NCBI GenBank assembly: GCA_021733925.1 | Contig: JAIPJY010000001.1 | Location: forward strand, 1 to 64,000 | DNA: 64,000 bases | DNA from: Prosthecobacter sp. | GTDB taxonomy: Bacteria > Verrucomicrobiota > Verrucomicrobiia > Verrucomicrobiales > Verrucomicrobiaceae | Direction of reading: 5' to 3' | Shown here: positions 26,506 through 36,658 of the stretch, one piece after another | Layout of the letters: each line of letters starts with the position of its first letter | Numbering within the stretch: the stretch's first letter is position 1 | Notes under the pieces: generated by a model | Seen by the model: only the letters and a program-made list of their open reading frames with translations | Database searches by the model: none | Told to the model about the DNA's origin: nothing | Translations under genes and position numbers: made by a program

Positions 26506-27833
26506 AGCAGCCGCTTTCGCTCACCACAGACCCCATTCCACAACTCATCTGGCGCATCGCGTTGCCGATGAGCGTGGGCATGTTTTTCAGCACGATGTTC
26601 AATGTGGTGGACACACTGTGCGCGGGCTGGCTTGGCACGGAATCGCTGGCGGCGCTCTCGCTGTCGTTTCCTCTATACTTTGTCGTGTTTGCCATTGGCA
26701 GCGGGATCAGCCAGGGCACCACGGCCCTGCTGGCGAATGCGCTGGGAGCGGGCCACGCAGCGGATGCACGCAGGGTGTTTGCGCAGTCGCTGTTGTTCGC
26801 CATCTCGGCGGGCGTGCTGCTTTCCATTGTGGGCTGGCTTGTGGCACCGTGGCTGTTTCGGCTGCTCGGTGCCGAGGGCAGTTATTTGAGCACGGTGCTG
26901 GACTACATGAATGTGATTCTCGCCGGCGGTGTGTTCTTTCTGCTGCCGATGATCCTGAACTCGGCGTTGTCTGCGCAGGGCACCACCTGGGTGTTTCGAA
27001 ATTTTCTCATGGCGGGTTTCGTGGCGAACATCGTGCTCAATCCGTTGCTGATGTGGGGCTGGGCCGGACTTCCTGCGATGGGCGTGAGCGGGATCGCACT
27101 GGCCACGGTGATCGTGCAGATGGGCGGCGGGGCGTTTCTATGGTCGCATGTCAGGAAGGCGGAGTTTTGCCGAGATCTGCGGCGGGATGATTTCAAACCC
27201 GACATACAGGTGCTGCGGCGGATTGCAGGGCAGGCGTTACCAGCGGCGCTGAACATGCTCACCATCTCGTTGGGCGTGTTTGTTATCACCTGGTTCGTGA
27301 AACACTTTGGCAAGGAGGCCGTCGCGGCCACCGGCATCGCCACACGCATCGAGCAGATCGTGCTCATGCCTGCCATCGGTCTGAACTCCGCAGTGCTTAG
27401 CATCGTGGGGCAGAATCATGGAGCCGGGCTGCCTCAGCGCGTGCGTGAAGCCTGGGTGACGAATGTGAAGGTCGGCGCAGGCCTTATGCTGCTTGGCGGC
27501 TTTTTGGTGTGGCTGCTGCGTGATCCTGCCATGCGATTGTTTACACAAGACATGACCGTGATTGGTCACGGGCGCGACTATCTGCGCTGCTCGTCCGTGA
27601 CACTCGCGGCGTATCCAATCCTGTTTGTCACCGTCTTTGCCATGCAGGGCATCAAGCGGCCTGCTTATGGTCTGTGGATGGGCATTTACCGGCAGATCGT
27701 CGCGCCGGTGATCGTGTTTCATACCCTCGCGTTCACCCTCGGCTGGGGCCTGTGGGGCGTGTGGTGGGGCATCTGCATGGTCACCTGGAGCGCAGCCATT
27801 TTCGCGTTCGGCTGGGGTTGGCGGAAGTTTTGA
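26502..27833 (+). CDS. MATE-family efflux transporter 1
   Basis: 443 residues, about twelve membrane helices in two homologous halves. N-terminal PIPQLIWRIALPMSVGMFFSTMFNVVDTLCAGWLG is the family start, and LNMLTISLGVFVITWFVKHFG and GLNSAVLSIVGQNHGAG start the second half. These proteins exchange cations for organic cations, drugs or metabolites. It is translationally coupled to DinB by ATGA overlap and probably controlled by HxlR. A second MATE gene lies 500 bases downstream across a DUF5069 gene. Confidence 0.92.
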   Translation: MKQPLSLTTDPIPQLIWRIALPMSVGMFFSTMFNVVDTLCAGWLGTESLAALSLSFPLYFVVFAIGSGISQGTTALLANALGAGHAADARRVFAQSLLFAISAGVLLSIVGWLVAPWLFRLLGAEGSYLSTVLDYMNVILAGGVFFLLPMILNSALSAQGTTWVFRNFLMAGFVANIVLNPLLMWGWAGLPAMGVSGIALATVIVQMGGGAFLWSHVRKAEFCRDLRRDDFKPDIQVLRRIAGQALPAALNMLTISLGVFVITWFVKHFGKEAVAATGIATRIEQIVLMPAIGLNSAVLSIVGQNHGAGLPQRVREAWVTNVKVGAGLMLLGGFLVWLLRDPAMRLFTQDMTVIGHGRDYLRCSSVTLAAYPILFVTVFAMQGIKRPAYGLWMGIYRQIVAPVIVFHTLAFTLGWGLWGVWWGICMVTWSAAIFAFGWGWRKF

Positions 27834-27901
27834 AGCATTTCTGTCGCAGCCGACGAGCAGCGCCCGATTGACAAATTCGCGGCACCGGCGACGCATCCGG
27901 C

Positions 27902-28339
27902 ATGTCCGCCAAACCTGATCCCGCCACACTGCCTTGCAGCCCTGCAGATGAAACCGCCGGTCTGAAATACTTCCCGCGCATGCTGGGCAAGATCCGCCTG
28001 CATGCCGCTGGAAAGCTGTGGGAGGACCTCCATGCCAACCTGGGCAAGGGTAGCGATGCTGCCTGCACCGCATTCCTGCACGTGAACTATGACGACCTGA
28101 AGGCCCGCGTGCTGCAAGGCGGCACAGACGAGGAGATTTTGCAGTGGTGCCAGGAGCAGACCCGCCCGCTGAATGACACCGACAAGCTTGTCTGGAACTA
28201 CTACACGATGAAACTCGGCATCAATGACCACATCACCGCCATCCTGGCGAAGCGGAAGGCCGACGGCGGCCTCGGAGATCGTGACGACATCCAGACCATC
28301 ACGCATTACATGGATGTGGATGAGGGAAGGCTGCCCTGA
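27902..28339 (+). CDS. DUF5069-domain protein
   Basis: 145 residues. LKYFPRMLGKIRLHAAGKLWEDLHANLGKG and the following YDDLKARVLQGGTDEEILQWC match the DUF5069 pattern of small soluble helical proteins. Function is unknown. There is no signal peptide. The gene lies between two MATE transporters and its TGA is directly followed by the ATG of the second one, with no spacer, so cotranscription with that gene is likely. Confidence 0.72.
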   Translation: MSAKPDPATLPCSPADETAGLKYFPRMLGKIRLHAAGKLWEDLHANLGKGSDAACTAFLHVNYDDLKARVLQGGTDEEILQWCQEQTRPLNDTDKLVWNYYTMKLGINDHITAILAKRKADGGLGDRDDIQTITHYMDVDEGRLP

Positions 28340-29746
28340 ATGAGTGAAGAGGCGTCACAGCCAGTTTCCTTTTGGAACAGCGTGCGGCAGTCGCTGCGCG
28401 GTGAGGAGCATGACTACACAGCGCTGCCGCTGAACCGTGCAGTCATCCTGCTCGCGGTGCCCATGGTGCTGGAGATGATCATGGAGTCACTGTTTGCGGT
28501 GGCAGATGTGTTTTGGGTGTCACGGCTCGGGAAAGAAGCCGTGGCTGTCGTGGGCCTCACGGAGTCGATCATGACGCTCATCTATGCGGTGGCGATTGGC
28601 ATTTCGATTGCGGCCACGGCGATTATATCCCGCCGCATTGGTGAAAAACAGCCGGAACTTGCGGCGCAGGCGGCAGGGCAGATCGTACTGCTCGGCGTGC
28701 TGATGGCGACGGGCATTGGTATCGTGCTGGGGTATTTTGCCCCGGACATTCTGCGGCTGATGGGTGCGGGTGAGGAGATCGTGACTCTCGGCTCCGGGTT
28801 TGCCCGAATGATGCTGGGTGGCAATGCCACCGTGTTTTTGATCTTCCTCATCAATGCCATCTTTCGCGGTGCGGGTGATGCCGTGATCGCCATGCGGACA
28901 CTGTGGCTGGCGAATGCGCTGAACATTGTGCTGGGGCCGTGCTTCATCTTTGGCTGGTGGATCTTTCCCGAGCTGGGCGTCATAGGTGCGGCCGTGGCGA
29001 CGAACATTGGTCGCGGCGTGGGTGTGCTGTATCAGCTCTGGCATCTCGCGGGGCATCACAGCCGTGTGAAAGTACGCTGGCAGCATTTCAGACCGGAACG
29101 GGAGCTGATTGGCGCGGTGCTGCGCAAGTCTGGCAGTGGCATCGTGCAGCTTCTCATCAGTACGACGAGCTGGGTGGGGCTGTTCAAAATTCTCGCGCTC
29201 TTCGGCAGTTCAGCGCTGGCGGGTTACACGATTGCGATTCGCATCGTGGTCTTTGCCCTGATGCCGGCGTGGGGGCTGGCGAATGCCGGAGCCACGCTGG
29301 TGGGGCAAAACCTCGGTGCACAGAAACCGGAGCGTGCGGAGGCGGCGGTCAAGATCGCCATGAAATTAAACATCATGGTTTTGAGCGTTGTCGGCATCGC
29401 TTTCGTACTGTGCGCGCATTCGCTGATCCGCCTGTTCACGCAAGATCCCGAGGTGGTGACATACGGTACCCAGGCACTGTGGATCATAAGCCTCGCCTTC
29501 CCGCTCTATGCGGCCGGGATGTGCTTCGAATCCGCTTTCAACGGCTCCGGCGACACCTGGACGCCTGCGCGGCTGAATTTTCTGTGTCTGTGGCTCGGGC
29601 AGATTCCCATCGCCTGGGGGTTGTCGAAATCTCTCGGCTTCGGCCCGGTGGGGGCTTTTATCGCCGTGCCCGTGGCCTATTCACTGCTGGCCATTTTTAG
29701 CTGGCTTCTTTTCAAACGCGGGAAGTGGAAATTTCAGAAGGTTTGA
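28340..29746 (+). CDS. MATE-family efflux transporter 2
   Basis: 468 residues with the twelve-helix MATE pattern. LNRAVILLAVPMVLEMIMESLFAVADVFWVSRLG begins the first half, and KSGSGIVQLLISTTSWVGLFKILALFG with NAGATLVGQNLGAQ begins the second. It is a diverged paralogue of the first MATE (the two differ throughout), so this is probably not a recent tandem duplication. It starts on the base right after the DUF5069 stop. Substrate unknown. Confidence 0.92.
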   Translation: MSEEASQPVSFWNSVRQSLRGEEHDYTALPLNRAVILLAVPMVLEMIMESLFAVADVFWVSRLGKEAVAVVGLTESIMTLIYAVAIGISIAATAIISRRIGEKQPELAAQAAGQIVLLGVLMATGIGIVLGYFAPDILRLMGAGEEIVTLGSGFARMMLGGNATVFLIFLINAIFRGAGDAVIAMRTLWLANALNIVLGPCFIFGWWIFPELGVIGAAVATNIGRGVGVLYQLWHLAGHHSRVKVRWQHFRPERELIGAVLRKSGSGIVQLLISTTSWVGLFKILALFGSSALAGYTIAIRIVVFALMPAWGLANAGATLVGQNLGAQKPERAEAAVKIAMKLNIMVLSVVGIAFVLCAHSLIRLFTQDPEVVTYGTQALWIISLAFPLYAAGMCFESAFNGSGDTWTPARLNFLCLWLGQIPIAWGLSKSLGFGPVGAFIAVPVAYSLLAIFSWLLFKRGKWKFQKV

Positions 29747-29941
29747 AAAGTTTCTTATGCCTTTGATGGAACAGAAAACCTTGCCTGCCGCGACTTGATG
29801 GAAGCTGTTTGGCTCTTGGAATCGAGCGGTTCAAAAACGAGAAACTAATCTTAAGGAAGGGTGGGGTGTAGCGGTTGACCTTACCCCGAAGGAGAAGAGG
29901 AAGCCTTCCATTTGAACAACGCCGTTTTTATGGCATCAAAG

Positions 29942-29950
29942 CCCCCCCCC
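29942..29950. repeat. C9 homopolymer in the leader of the giant surface protein
   Basis: Nine consecutive cytosines lie 28 bases upstream of the chosen start at 29978, in the gap after the second MATE gene. Such tracts can slip in replication and change expression. The frame also runs upstream through the tract from a TTG at 29912, where slippage would switch the frame. I favour the ATG at 29978 because AGGA precedes it by seven bases. Confidence 0.45.
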
Positions 29951-29977
29951 AAACTTCTATACGTACAGGACAGCCCC

Positions 29978-32900
29978 ATGCACACAACCAACCTGCGCTG
30001 CCTTCGAGGAGCCCAAACGATCGTAGGGTCGTTATTCACCGCCCTTGCGTTGGCTGCTACCGCCCATGCTGATGTCCTGGTCTGGGACACCAACATCGTC
30101 ACAGGTGGCGCCCAGGACGGTGCCGGCACCTGGACAGCCGGACTGGCCAATTGGTTTAACCAGACACAAACACTGCAGAACCAGAACTGGTTGAATGGCA
30201 GTGATGCGGTGATTGGCGCTGGCAGCGGCGCAGCAGGAGCGGTCGCTCTCAGCGGTCCGGTCACCGTGGGAAGTCTGACCTTCAATACAGCGACCAGCGG
30301 AACTTACACACTCGGCGGCAGCGGCACGCTGACTTTGGGCGGCGGTTCCATCGTCGCCAATGCGAATGCCTCCATCAGTACGATTCTTGCAGGAACCAGC
30401 GGGCTTGCCAAGACGGGTTCTGGCACGCTCTCACTCAATGGCAGTTCCGCGAACATCTACACGGGCACCACAAACATCAGTGCGGGGACGCTTGCATTGA
30501 GCAAAAGTTCGGGCGTGGCGGCCATCACGGGTGATATCATGATCTCCAATGGCGGGCATCTACAGATGAGCACCAATGAACAGATCGCAGATACGGCGAA
30601 CGTGACGATGAGTGATTCGGGCAGTGTCTTCAATGGCATTGGGGTCAATTCTGGACAGGGCGGTGTCACCGAAACAATTGCCAGCCTGATGGTGACTGGT
30701 GGCGTGGTGAATTCAGGCACCTCTGCAATTGGTTTTACAGTCACCGGCGCTGTCAGTTTCACGGGGGGTGCGGGCAATTCCATCTACGTTGGCAACAGTG
30801 GTTCCACCTTCGCCGCAAATTCACTGACGCTGATTAACATGACCTCCACATCGGGGCTTTCCAGCAACAGCTTCACCATTTTCGGAAACAGTGCCTCAAT
30901 TCAAAGTTCGTTTACGGTTGGCAGTGGTGGATTGACGTTGAACGGCAGCATTCTCAACCTGCGCCAGGGCAGTTTGACTCCCAATCCCGCCTTGGGCAGC
31001 CGCTTGGTGTTGAATGGCAACGTGACCACCACCGGTTCCACATCCTCGCAGATCCGGCTCGATACGAGCGGGGGCACTCAAGGTGAAGCGGCCCTTTATT
31101 TGAGCGGCACGGCAGGATCGGTGACGCGGACCTTCGACATCGCGTCTGGTGCGGACCTCGATATCAGCGTGTCGATCACCAATGGTGCTTCTGCGGCGGC
31201 CGGCATTCTCAAAACGGGTGCAGGTATGTTGACTTACAGTGGCACGCTGGCGAACACCTTCACTGGAGACACCACCATCAACGCTGGCACCTTGCGCCTC
31301 AACAAAACGGCGGGCGTCACCGCCGTGGTTGGCAACATTATCGTCAACACCGGTGGCACGCTTCAGCTCAACGCCAGCAACCAGATTGCGGACACGGCGG
31401 GCATTACGCTGAATGGCGGGGCGATCTCGGGATTGTTCACTGATGAAACGATCGCATTCTTCACGCAGAACTCCGGTGGCATTTCCGGCAGCAACACTGG
31501 GCATTACACCATCACCGGTGCGCTTACGCTGGCAGGCGGGAGCCAGTTCGTCATCAACAGCAGCGCCATTCCGGCGAGCTGGAACGTGGGCAGCGCCATC
31601 CTCACCGGGGCTGACATTTTGATCGGGGGCAACAACGGCGCGGCCAATCCGCGCACTTCGCTGACCATCGGCGCTGGCGGGCTGCTCATGGCAGGACGCA
31701 CGATCACGATGAACGTGGGCACTGCGGGAGTGATCCTGTACTTGAACGGTGATTTCACCGGCACAGGGACGAACACCATCACAAGCGACGCGACTACGAG
31801 CGTTCAGCCGCTCCTAGAGATCGGTGCGGCCTCACGCACCTTCAACGTGCTCAATGGCACGACCACTCTTGGGGTGATCGTCAGTGGTGCAGGCGGCAGT
31901 CTGGTGAAGACCGGCGCAGGGTTGTTGCAGGTGACCGCAGCAGACACCTATTCCGGCACCACCACTAGCAGTGGCGGCACGTTCAGTGTGACAGGCACAC
32001 TCGGAGCTCTGACCAGCACGACCGCCCTCATTGTGAACCACGGTGGCATTTTACAGGACGGCAGTTCCACCGCAGCAAACAACAACAGCGTGGCCAACCG
32101 CATCAACACGGCAGCGACACTCACCCTGGGCGATACCATAGGAGGAGGCACATTCACCCTCATGTCTGCGGCCACGGGCTCGCACACGCAGGATCTTGCC
32201 AGTCTCACGATCGCCGGCGGTGCGAACACCGTGAATGTCACAGCTGCAGCCAGCACCACCGCTACATTGACCTTCACCGGCGCCGGCCCCTATGTGCGCA
32301 CCGGCGGCACGGTGAACTTTGTGCAAAATCCCGCCGTGGGCGGCAGCATTGTCTTCACCAATGCGCCGACCGGGGCCGGGAATGTGACGGGAGGCCTGTT
32401 GGTGGGTGCCACGCTCAATGGCACCGATTTGATCGCGGCGCAGTCGGGGGTGCTGACGGCGTTCAGCGGTTGGATTTCCACCGGCACGGATACGTGGACG
32501 ACGGGGGCTGCGATGGATGTCACCGGCAGCAACCCAGTGGCCTACAGTGCCGCCGACATCGCGGCGTTGCGGTTCAATACCGCCGGGCCTTTCACCGTCA
32601 CGCTGGCTGGTTCACACACAATCAATTCGGATGTCATTTTGATGACCACCAATGCCGGAAGCGGCGCCTCGCTCATCACGGGTGGCACCGTTCGCGGCAC
32701 TGCGGGTGGAGAGCTGACGGTGAGCCAGTACAACACCGGAGGCACATTGCAGATCGCCTCAATCATTGCCGATAACACCAGCGCGACCGGCTTTGGTAAA
32801 AACGGTGGCGGCCTGCTGATCCTGAGCGGTGCCAACACCTACACCGGCATCACCCGTGTGAGTGAAGGCGTGCTGCGTGCTGCGGATGGCACGGGCCTGC

Positions 32901-35900
32901 CCACGGGTTCCGCCCTGCTGCTGAATGGCGGCGTGTTTGAATCCTCCTCCGCCACGATTAACCGTGCACTCGGCACGACAGCGGGTGCCGTGCGTCTGAC
33001 CGGTAGCACCGCTGGATTCAGTGCAGCGGGAACTGCGGTGACGGTAAATCTGGGCGGCAGTGGCGCGACCGTGCAGTGGGGCGGGGCCAACTTTGATCCC
33101 TCCACGCTGATATTGAACGCCTCCACCGCCACAGCGGCCCTGAATTTTGCGAACGGCATCGATCTCAACGGCGCAAACCGCAGCATCCGGGTAGATGCGA
33201 ACACCGCCACCCTTTCCGGCGTGATCAGCAACAGCGTGACTGGTTCGCCCGCGGGTCTCAGCAAGTCCGGCGGCGGCACTCTGACGCTGACCCAGGTCAA
33301 CACCTTCGACGGTGGCGTGACGGTAACCGGGGGCACGCTGGGCATCGGCAATGACCAGGCCTTGGGATCTGCAGTGCTGACCGTGAGCGGCGGGAGCCTG
33401 GTGGCGGATGGGGCGGCGCATGCCATCAGCAACAATGTCGTGCTCTCGGGCACCACCACGATCAGTGGCGTGAACACGCTTGCCCTCAGCGGCGTGGTGA
33501 GCTCCACCGGCACCCTGAGCAAGACCAGTACCAGCATTCTGGAGCTGAGTGGCAACAACACTTACACAGGAACCACCAGCGTCAGCGGCGGCATCCTGCG
33601 CGTGCTGAGCAATACAGCGCTCGGAGCCACCTCCGGCGGCACGGTGGTCACCGGTGCCTCTCATGTGGAACTGGCGGATGGTGTCGTCGTCACTGGCGAG
33701 ACGATCACCGTTTCCAGTACCTCCGGCACCACTGGGACGGGAAGCCCCACGGTGAATCGCGGGGGTTTGCAGGCCGGTGTAAACGCCACCGCCGAATGGG
33801 CAGGAGATGTCATTCTCGGTGTCGATCTGGCACGCATCGGTGTGCAGGAAGGCGGCACCCTGACCATCAGCGGCAACATCACCGATGGTGCCAATAGTTT
33901 CACCCTGCGGCTCAGTGGTGAACTGACCGGCACCGGCGGTGTGATTCTCTCCGGCACCGGCAATGCCTGGGATGGCCAGACTGAAATCGTGCGTGGCACG
34001 ATCTACCTCGGTGCGGACAACACCCTGCCCACCACCGCGATCCTCGATATTCACTTCATCAACTCCAACAACAACGAATACGCCGGTCTGGACATGAACG
34101 GTTTCAACCAGACCATCGGCAGCCTGCGCAACGATGGTGTCACAGGAGCCAACGCGGAGCTGAAGAACACCAGCCGCAAGCTGTCCACCCTCACCATCAA
34201 TGAAACGGGTGCCGCAAACTACACAGGCGTCATCACGGGCAATCTGGCCGTGGTGAAAATCGGGGCGGGCACCACCACGCTGTCGCAGACCAACAGTTTC
34301 ACCGGCGGTATCACCGTGAACGAAGGCGTGCTGCAGGTGGCTAATTCAAATGCGCTCGCCAGTGGCGATCTCACGGTCAATGGCGGGGCGCTGGCTGGCG
34401 GCAAACTCGACCTGAACAACACCAGCACCACCGTCAATGCGCTCAACGGGGCGGCTGGCACGGTCTCCGGCATCATTGCCAACGAAAGCACCACCAGTGC
34501 CGTTCGCACGCTGACGGTCGGGGTGAATCATGCCTCCAGCACCTATGCGGGCCAGATCGTGGACAACTCCGGCGGCGCGGCGCTTGGCACCGTGGCCCTT
34601 GCCAAGATCGGCACCGGCACCCTGACTCTCACGGGTACCAGCAGCTACACCGGCGACACCACGATCAGCAACGGGATCCTGGTGGCCGATTACAGCACAG
34701 GAGTGCCGCTGAGCGCCTCCTCCACCATCAAAATGAACGGCGGCACGCTCGTGATTGCCAACGCCACCACGGCCACCATCGGCGCCATCACCCAGGTGCA
34801 GAGTGCGGGCTTCACCACCGGTGTGCTGCGCATCGAAAACGGTGCCACCATCACCACCAGCGCTTTCGCTGCGGAAGGCTACACGCCCTTCCTTTTGGAT
34901 GTCACCGGCGGTGGCACCTTGGTGGCCAGTTCCCTCACAAACGCGGCCGTCATCAATGGCATTTTGATGGGCACCAACAGCAACCGTGCCACCCTTTATG
35001 TGCAGGATGACGCCGGTCTGGGTTTCGCCACCCAAAACGGCAGCAATGAAATCGTGCGCTACATCGCAGCCACGGCGCTCACGGTGAGCAATACGTCCAG
35101 CACCACGAACTTCCTCCTCTCGGGCGATGTGACCCGCACCGCCAGCCTCTCTTTCAATACCATCCAACTCGAGACTTCCGGGGGCAATGTGACGCTCAAC
35201 ATGGGTGCCAGCAACATCACCGTCGGCACCTATGGGCGTGGCATTCTGGCCACCGGCACCCATGATGCCACCATCACCGCAAGCACCGGCGCTGTCACCG
35301 GCGGGTCCATTTACTTCACCAATTACAGCACTGGCGCCTTGGCGCTGGATATCAGCCTGGCCGCTCAGACCGTGATCATTGCCGGCACCGGTCTCACCAC
35401 CTACAGCCAGACCGCCAATCCCGCCGATCTCTATGTCACCGGTGGTGTCTTCCGCATGCAGGGAGCCAGCCGCGATTACAACACCAACGTCCTCCGCATT
35501 TATGGCGGCGGCGTGTTCGAAATCGGCGCGGACCTGAATGCTGCAGCGGACGGCGATTTCACCCGTGCTGTCGGCACGGCGGCAGGGCAGGTGGCCCTCG
35601 TGGGCAATGGCGGTTTCAGTGCGTATGGCGCGGGCCGCGTCGTGGCGCTCGGTGGCACAGCAGCCCCGACCGCACTGACCTGGGGTGCTTCAAATTTCCT
35701 CAGCGGCCCTGGCGGCGACAATAACTACAGCCTGATGTTCGGCTCCGTCTATTCGACGAACACCGTCGAGTTCCAAAACGCCATCAATCTCGGCTCGCGT
35801 GATCGCATCATCGACGTCGCCGACGGCACGGACAGCACCAACGTCGATGCACGCCTGACCGGCCAGCTCAGCGGCACGGGCGCGCTCGTCAAGGAAGGCA

Positions 35901-36655
35901 CCGGCACTCTCGAATTCACCGCAGTGAATACCTACAGCGGATCCACTCAGGTGAATAACGGTGCGCTGCTGATCAGCGCTACTGGCACCACCGGAACCGG
36001 CGCTGTCACTGTTGCAAACGGTGCCACGCTCATGGGCAGCGGTGTAGTTCAGGGGAGCAGTTTCAAGCTTGAAAACAATGCCACGCTGCAGGCCGGAAAT
36101 GGCACGGCGACGGGGGATCTCGGCACTCTCACCTTTCAATCCTCCGGCCAGGCAGTCTTTGACGTGCAGAGCGGCTCGCAGGTCATCCTCGGCATCACGA
36201 CCGCGACGAATCAAGGCACCATCGATCCCTACTTCGGCGGCAACGCAATCGGCAGCGCCGGGTACAATGACTATGTGGATGCCTTTGGCGGCCTCGGCAC
36301 GGGCCAGCATGACCTGCTCACCTTTGACGGCGCAGCCGGAACCACGCTCACCTTCAGCGGCAATGTGGTGGTGCTCCCAGACAATTTCACCGCCCAGGCT
36401 GGCGAGGTTTTCAATCTCCTCGACTGGACCGCACTGGTGACCACCGATTTCAGCGGCTTCAATGTCGGCACAAACTTCCGCACCGGTGCTGGTGATGATC
36501 TCTCGCAGCTCGATCTGCCGGAGCTCACCGGGGGCCTGGTCTGGGACATCAGCCGCTTCACCACCAGCGGTGTCATCGTCGTCGTTCCTGAGCCCGGACG
36601 TGCCATGCTCCTCCTGTTTGGAACCCTGCTGGCTTGTTTCCGCCGCCGCCGATGA
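29978..36655 (+). CDS. Giant autotransporter-repeat surface protein with PEP-CTERM
   Basis: 2225 residues. A signal peptide ends near ALALAATAHA. The body is low in charge and rich in Gly/Thr/Ser/Asn, with about ten autotransporter-associated beta-strand repeats. Clear ones carry LAKTGSGTLSLNGSS, LSKSGGGTLTLTQVNTF, LAKIGTGTLTLTGTSSYTG and LVKEGTGTLEFTAVNTYSG; they imply a long right-handed beta-helix. It ends in VPEPGRAMLLLFGTLLACFRRRR-type sequence: a PEP motif, a hydrophobic helix and an arginine cluster. This is a PEP-CTERM sorting signal, handled by exosortase, instead of a beta-barrel translocator. It is probably an extracellular or cell-surface adhesin or matrix protein. Start rests on AGGA at 29967-29970. 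Confidence 0.88.
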   Translation: MHTTNLRCLRGAQTIVGSLFTALALAATAHADVLVWDTNIVTGGAQDGAGTWTAGLANWFNQTQTLQNQNWLNGSDAVIGAGSGAAGAVALSGPVTVGSLTFNTATSGTYTLGGSGTLTLGGGSIVANANASISTILAGTSGLAKTGSGTLSLNGSSANIYTGTTNISAGTLALSKSSGVAAITGDIMISNGGHLQMSTNEQIADTANVTMSDSGSVFNGIGVNSGQGGVTETIASLMVTGGVVNSGTSAIGFTVTGAVSFTGGAGNSIYVGNSGSTFAANSLTLINMTSTSGLSSNSFTIFGNSASIQSSFTVGSGGLTLNGSILNLRQGSLTPNPALGSRLVLNGNVTTTGSTSSQIRLDTSGGTQGEAALYLSGTAGSVTRTFDIASGADLDISVSITNGASAAAGILKTGAGMLTYSGTLANTFTGDTTINAGTLRLNKTAGVTAVVGNIIVNTGGTLQLNASNQIADTAGITLNGGAISGLFTDETIAFFTQNSGGISGSNTGHYTITGALTLAGGSQFVINSSAIPASWNVGSAILTGADILIGGNNGAANPRTSLTIGAGGLLMAGRTITMNVGTAGVILYLNGDFTGTGTNTITSDATTSVQPLLEIGAASRTFNVLNGTTTLGVIVSGAGGSLVKTGAGLLQVTAADTYSGTTTSSGGTFSVTGTLGALTSTTALIVNHGGILQDGSSTAANNNSVANRINTAATLTLGDTIGGGTFTLMSAATGSHTQDLASLTIAGGANTVNVTAAASTTATLTFTGAGPYVRTGGTVNFVQNPAVGGSIVFTNAPTGAGNVTGGLLVGATLNGTDLIAAQSGVLTAFSGWISTGTDTWTTGAAMDVTGSNPVAYSAADIAALRFNTAGPFTVTLAGSHTINSDVILMTTNAGSGASLITGGTVRGTAGGELTVSQYNTGGTLQIASIIADNTSATGFGKNGGGLLILSGANTYTGITRVSEGVLRAADGTGLPTGSALLLNGGVFESSSATINRALGTTAGAVRLTGSTAGFSAAGTAVTVNLGGSGATVQWGGANFDPSTLILNASTATAALNFANGIDLNGANRSIRVDANTATLSGVISNSVTGSPAGLSKSGGGTLTLTQVNTFDGGVTVTGGTLGIGNDQALGSAVLTVSGGSLVADGAAHAISNNVVLSGTTTISGVNTLALSGVVSSTGTLSKTSTSILELSGNNTYTGTTSVSGGILRVLSNTALGATSGGTVVTGASHVELADGVVVTGETITVSSTSGTTGTGSPTVNRGGLQAGVNATAEWAGDVILGVDLARIGVQEGGTLTISGNITDGANSFTLRLSGELTGTGGVILSGTGNAWDGQTEIVRGTIYLGADNTLPTTAILDIHFINSNNNEYAGLDMNGFNQTIGSLRNDGVTGANAELKNTSRKLSTLTINETGAANYTGVITGNLAVVKIGAGTTTLSQTNSFTGGITVNEGVLQVANSNALASGDLTVNGGALAGGKLDLNNTSTTVNALNGAAGTVSGIIANESTTSAVRTLTVGVNHASSTYAGQIVDNSGGAALGTVALAKIGTGTLTLTGTSSYTGDTTISNGILVADYSTGVPLSASSTIKMNGGTLVIANATTATIGAITQVQSAGFTTGVLRIENGATITTSAFAAEGYTPFLLDVTGGGTLVASSLTNAAVINGILMGTNSNRATLYVQDDAGLGFATQNGSNEIVRYIAATALTVSNTSSTTNFLLSGDVTRTASLSFNTIQLETSGGNVTLNMGASNITVGTYGRGILATGTHDATITASTGAVTGGSIYFTNYSTGALALDISLAAQTVIIAGTGLTTYSQTANPADLYVTGGVFRMQGASRDYNTNVLRIYGGGVFEIGADLNAAADGDFTRAVGTAAGQVALVGNGGFSAYGAGRVVALGGTAAPTALTWGASNFLSGPGGDNNYSLMFGSVYSTNTVEFQNAINLGSRDRIIDVADGTDSTNVDARLTGQLSGTGALVKEGTGTLEFTAVNTYSGSTQVNNGALLISATGTTGTGAVTVANGATLMGSGVVQGSSFKLENNATLQAGNGTATGDLGTLTFQSSGQAVFDVQSGSQVILGITTATNQGTIDPYFGGNAIGSAGYNDYVDAFGGLGTGQHDLLTFDGAAGTTLTFSGNVVVLPDNFTAQAGEVFNLLDWTALVTTDFSGFNVGTNFRTGAGDDLSQLDLPELTGGLVWDISRFTTSGVIVVVPEPGRAMLLLFGTLLACFRRRR

Positions 36656-36658
36656 TCT

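Noticed and set aside
32759-34054. 431-residue open frame on the - strand
   Set aside because: Antisense to the repetitive surface protein; low complexity of the repeat DNA keeps this frame open.
30300-36100. CRISPR-like or tandem repeat array
   Set aside because: The repetition is protein-level beta-strand repeats with irregular spacing and diverged DNA, not direct repeats with unique spacers.
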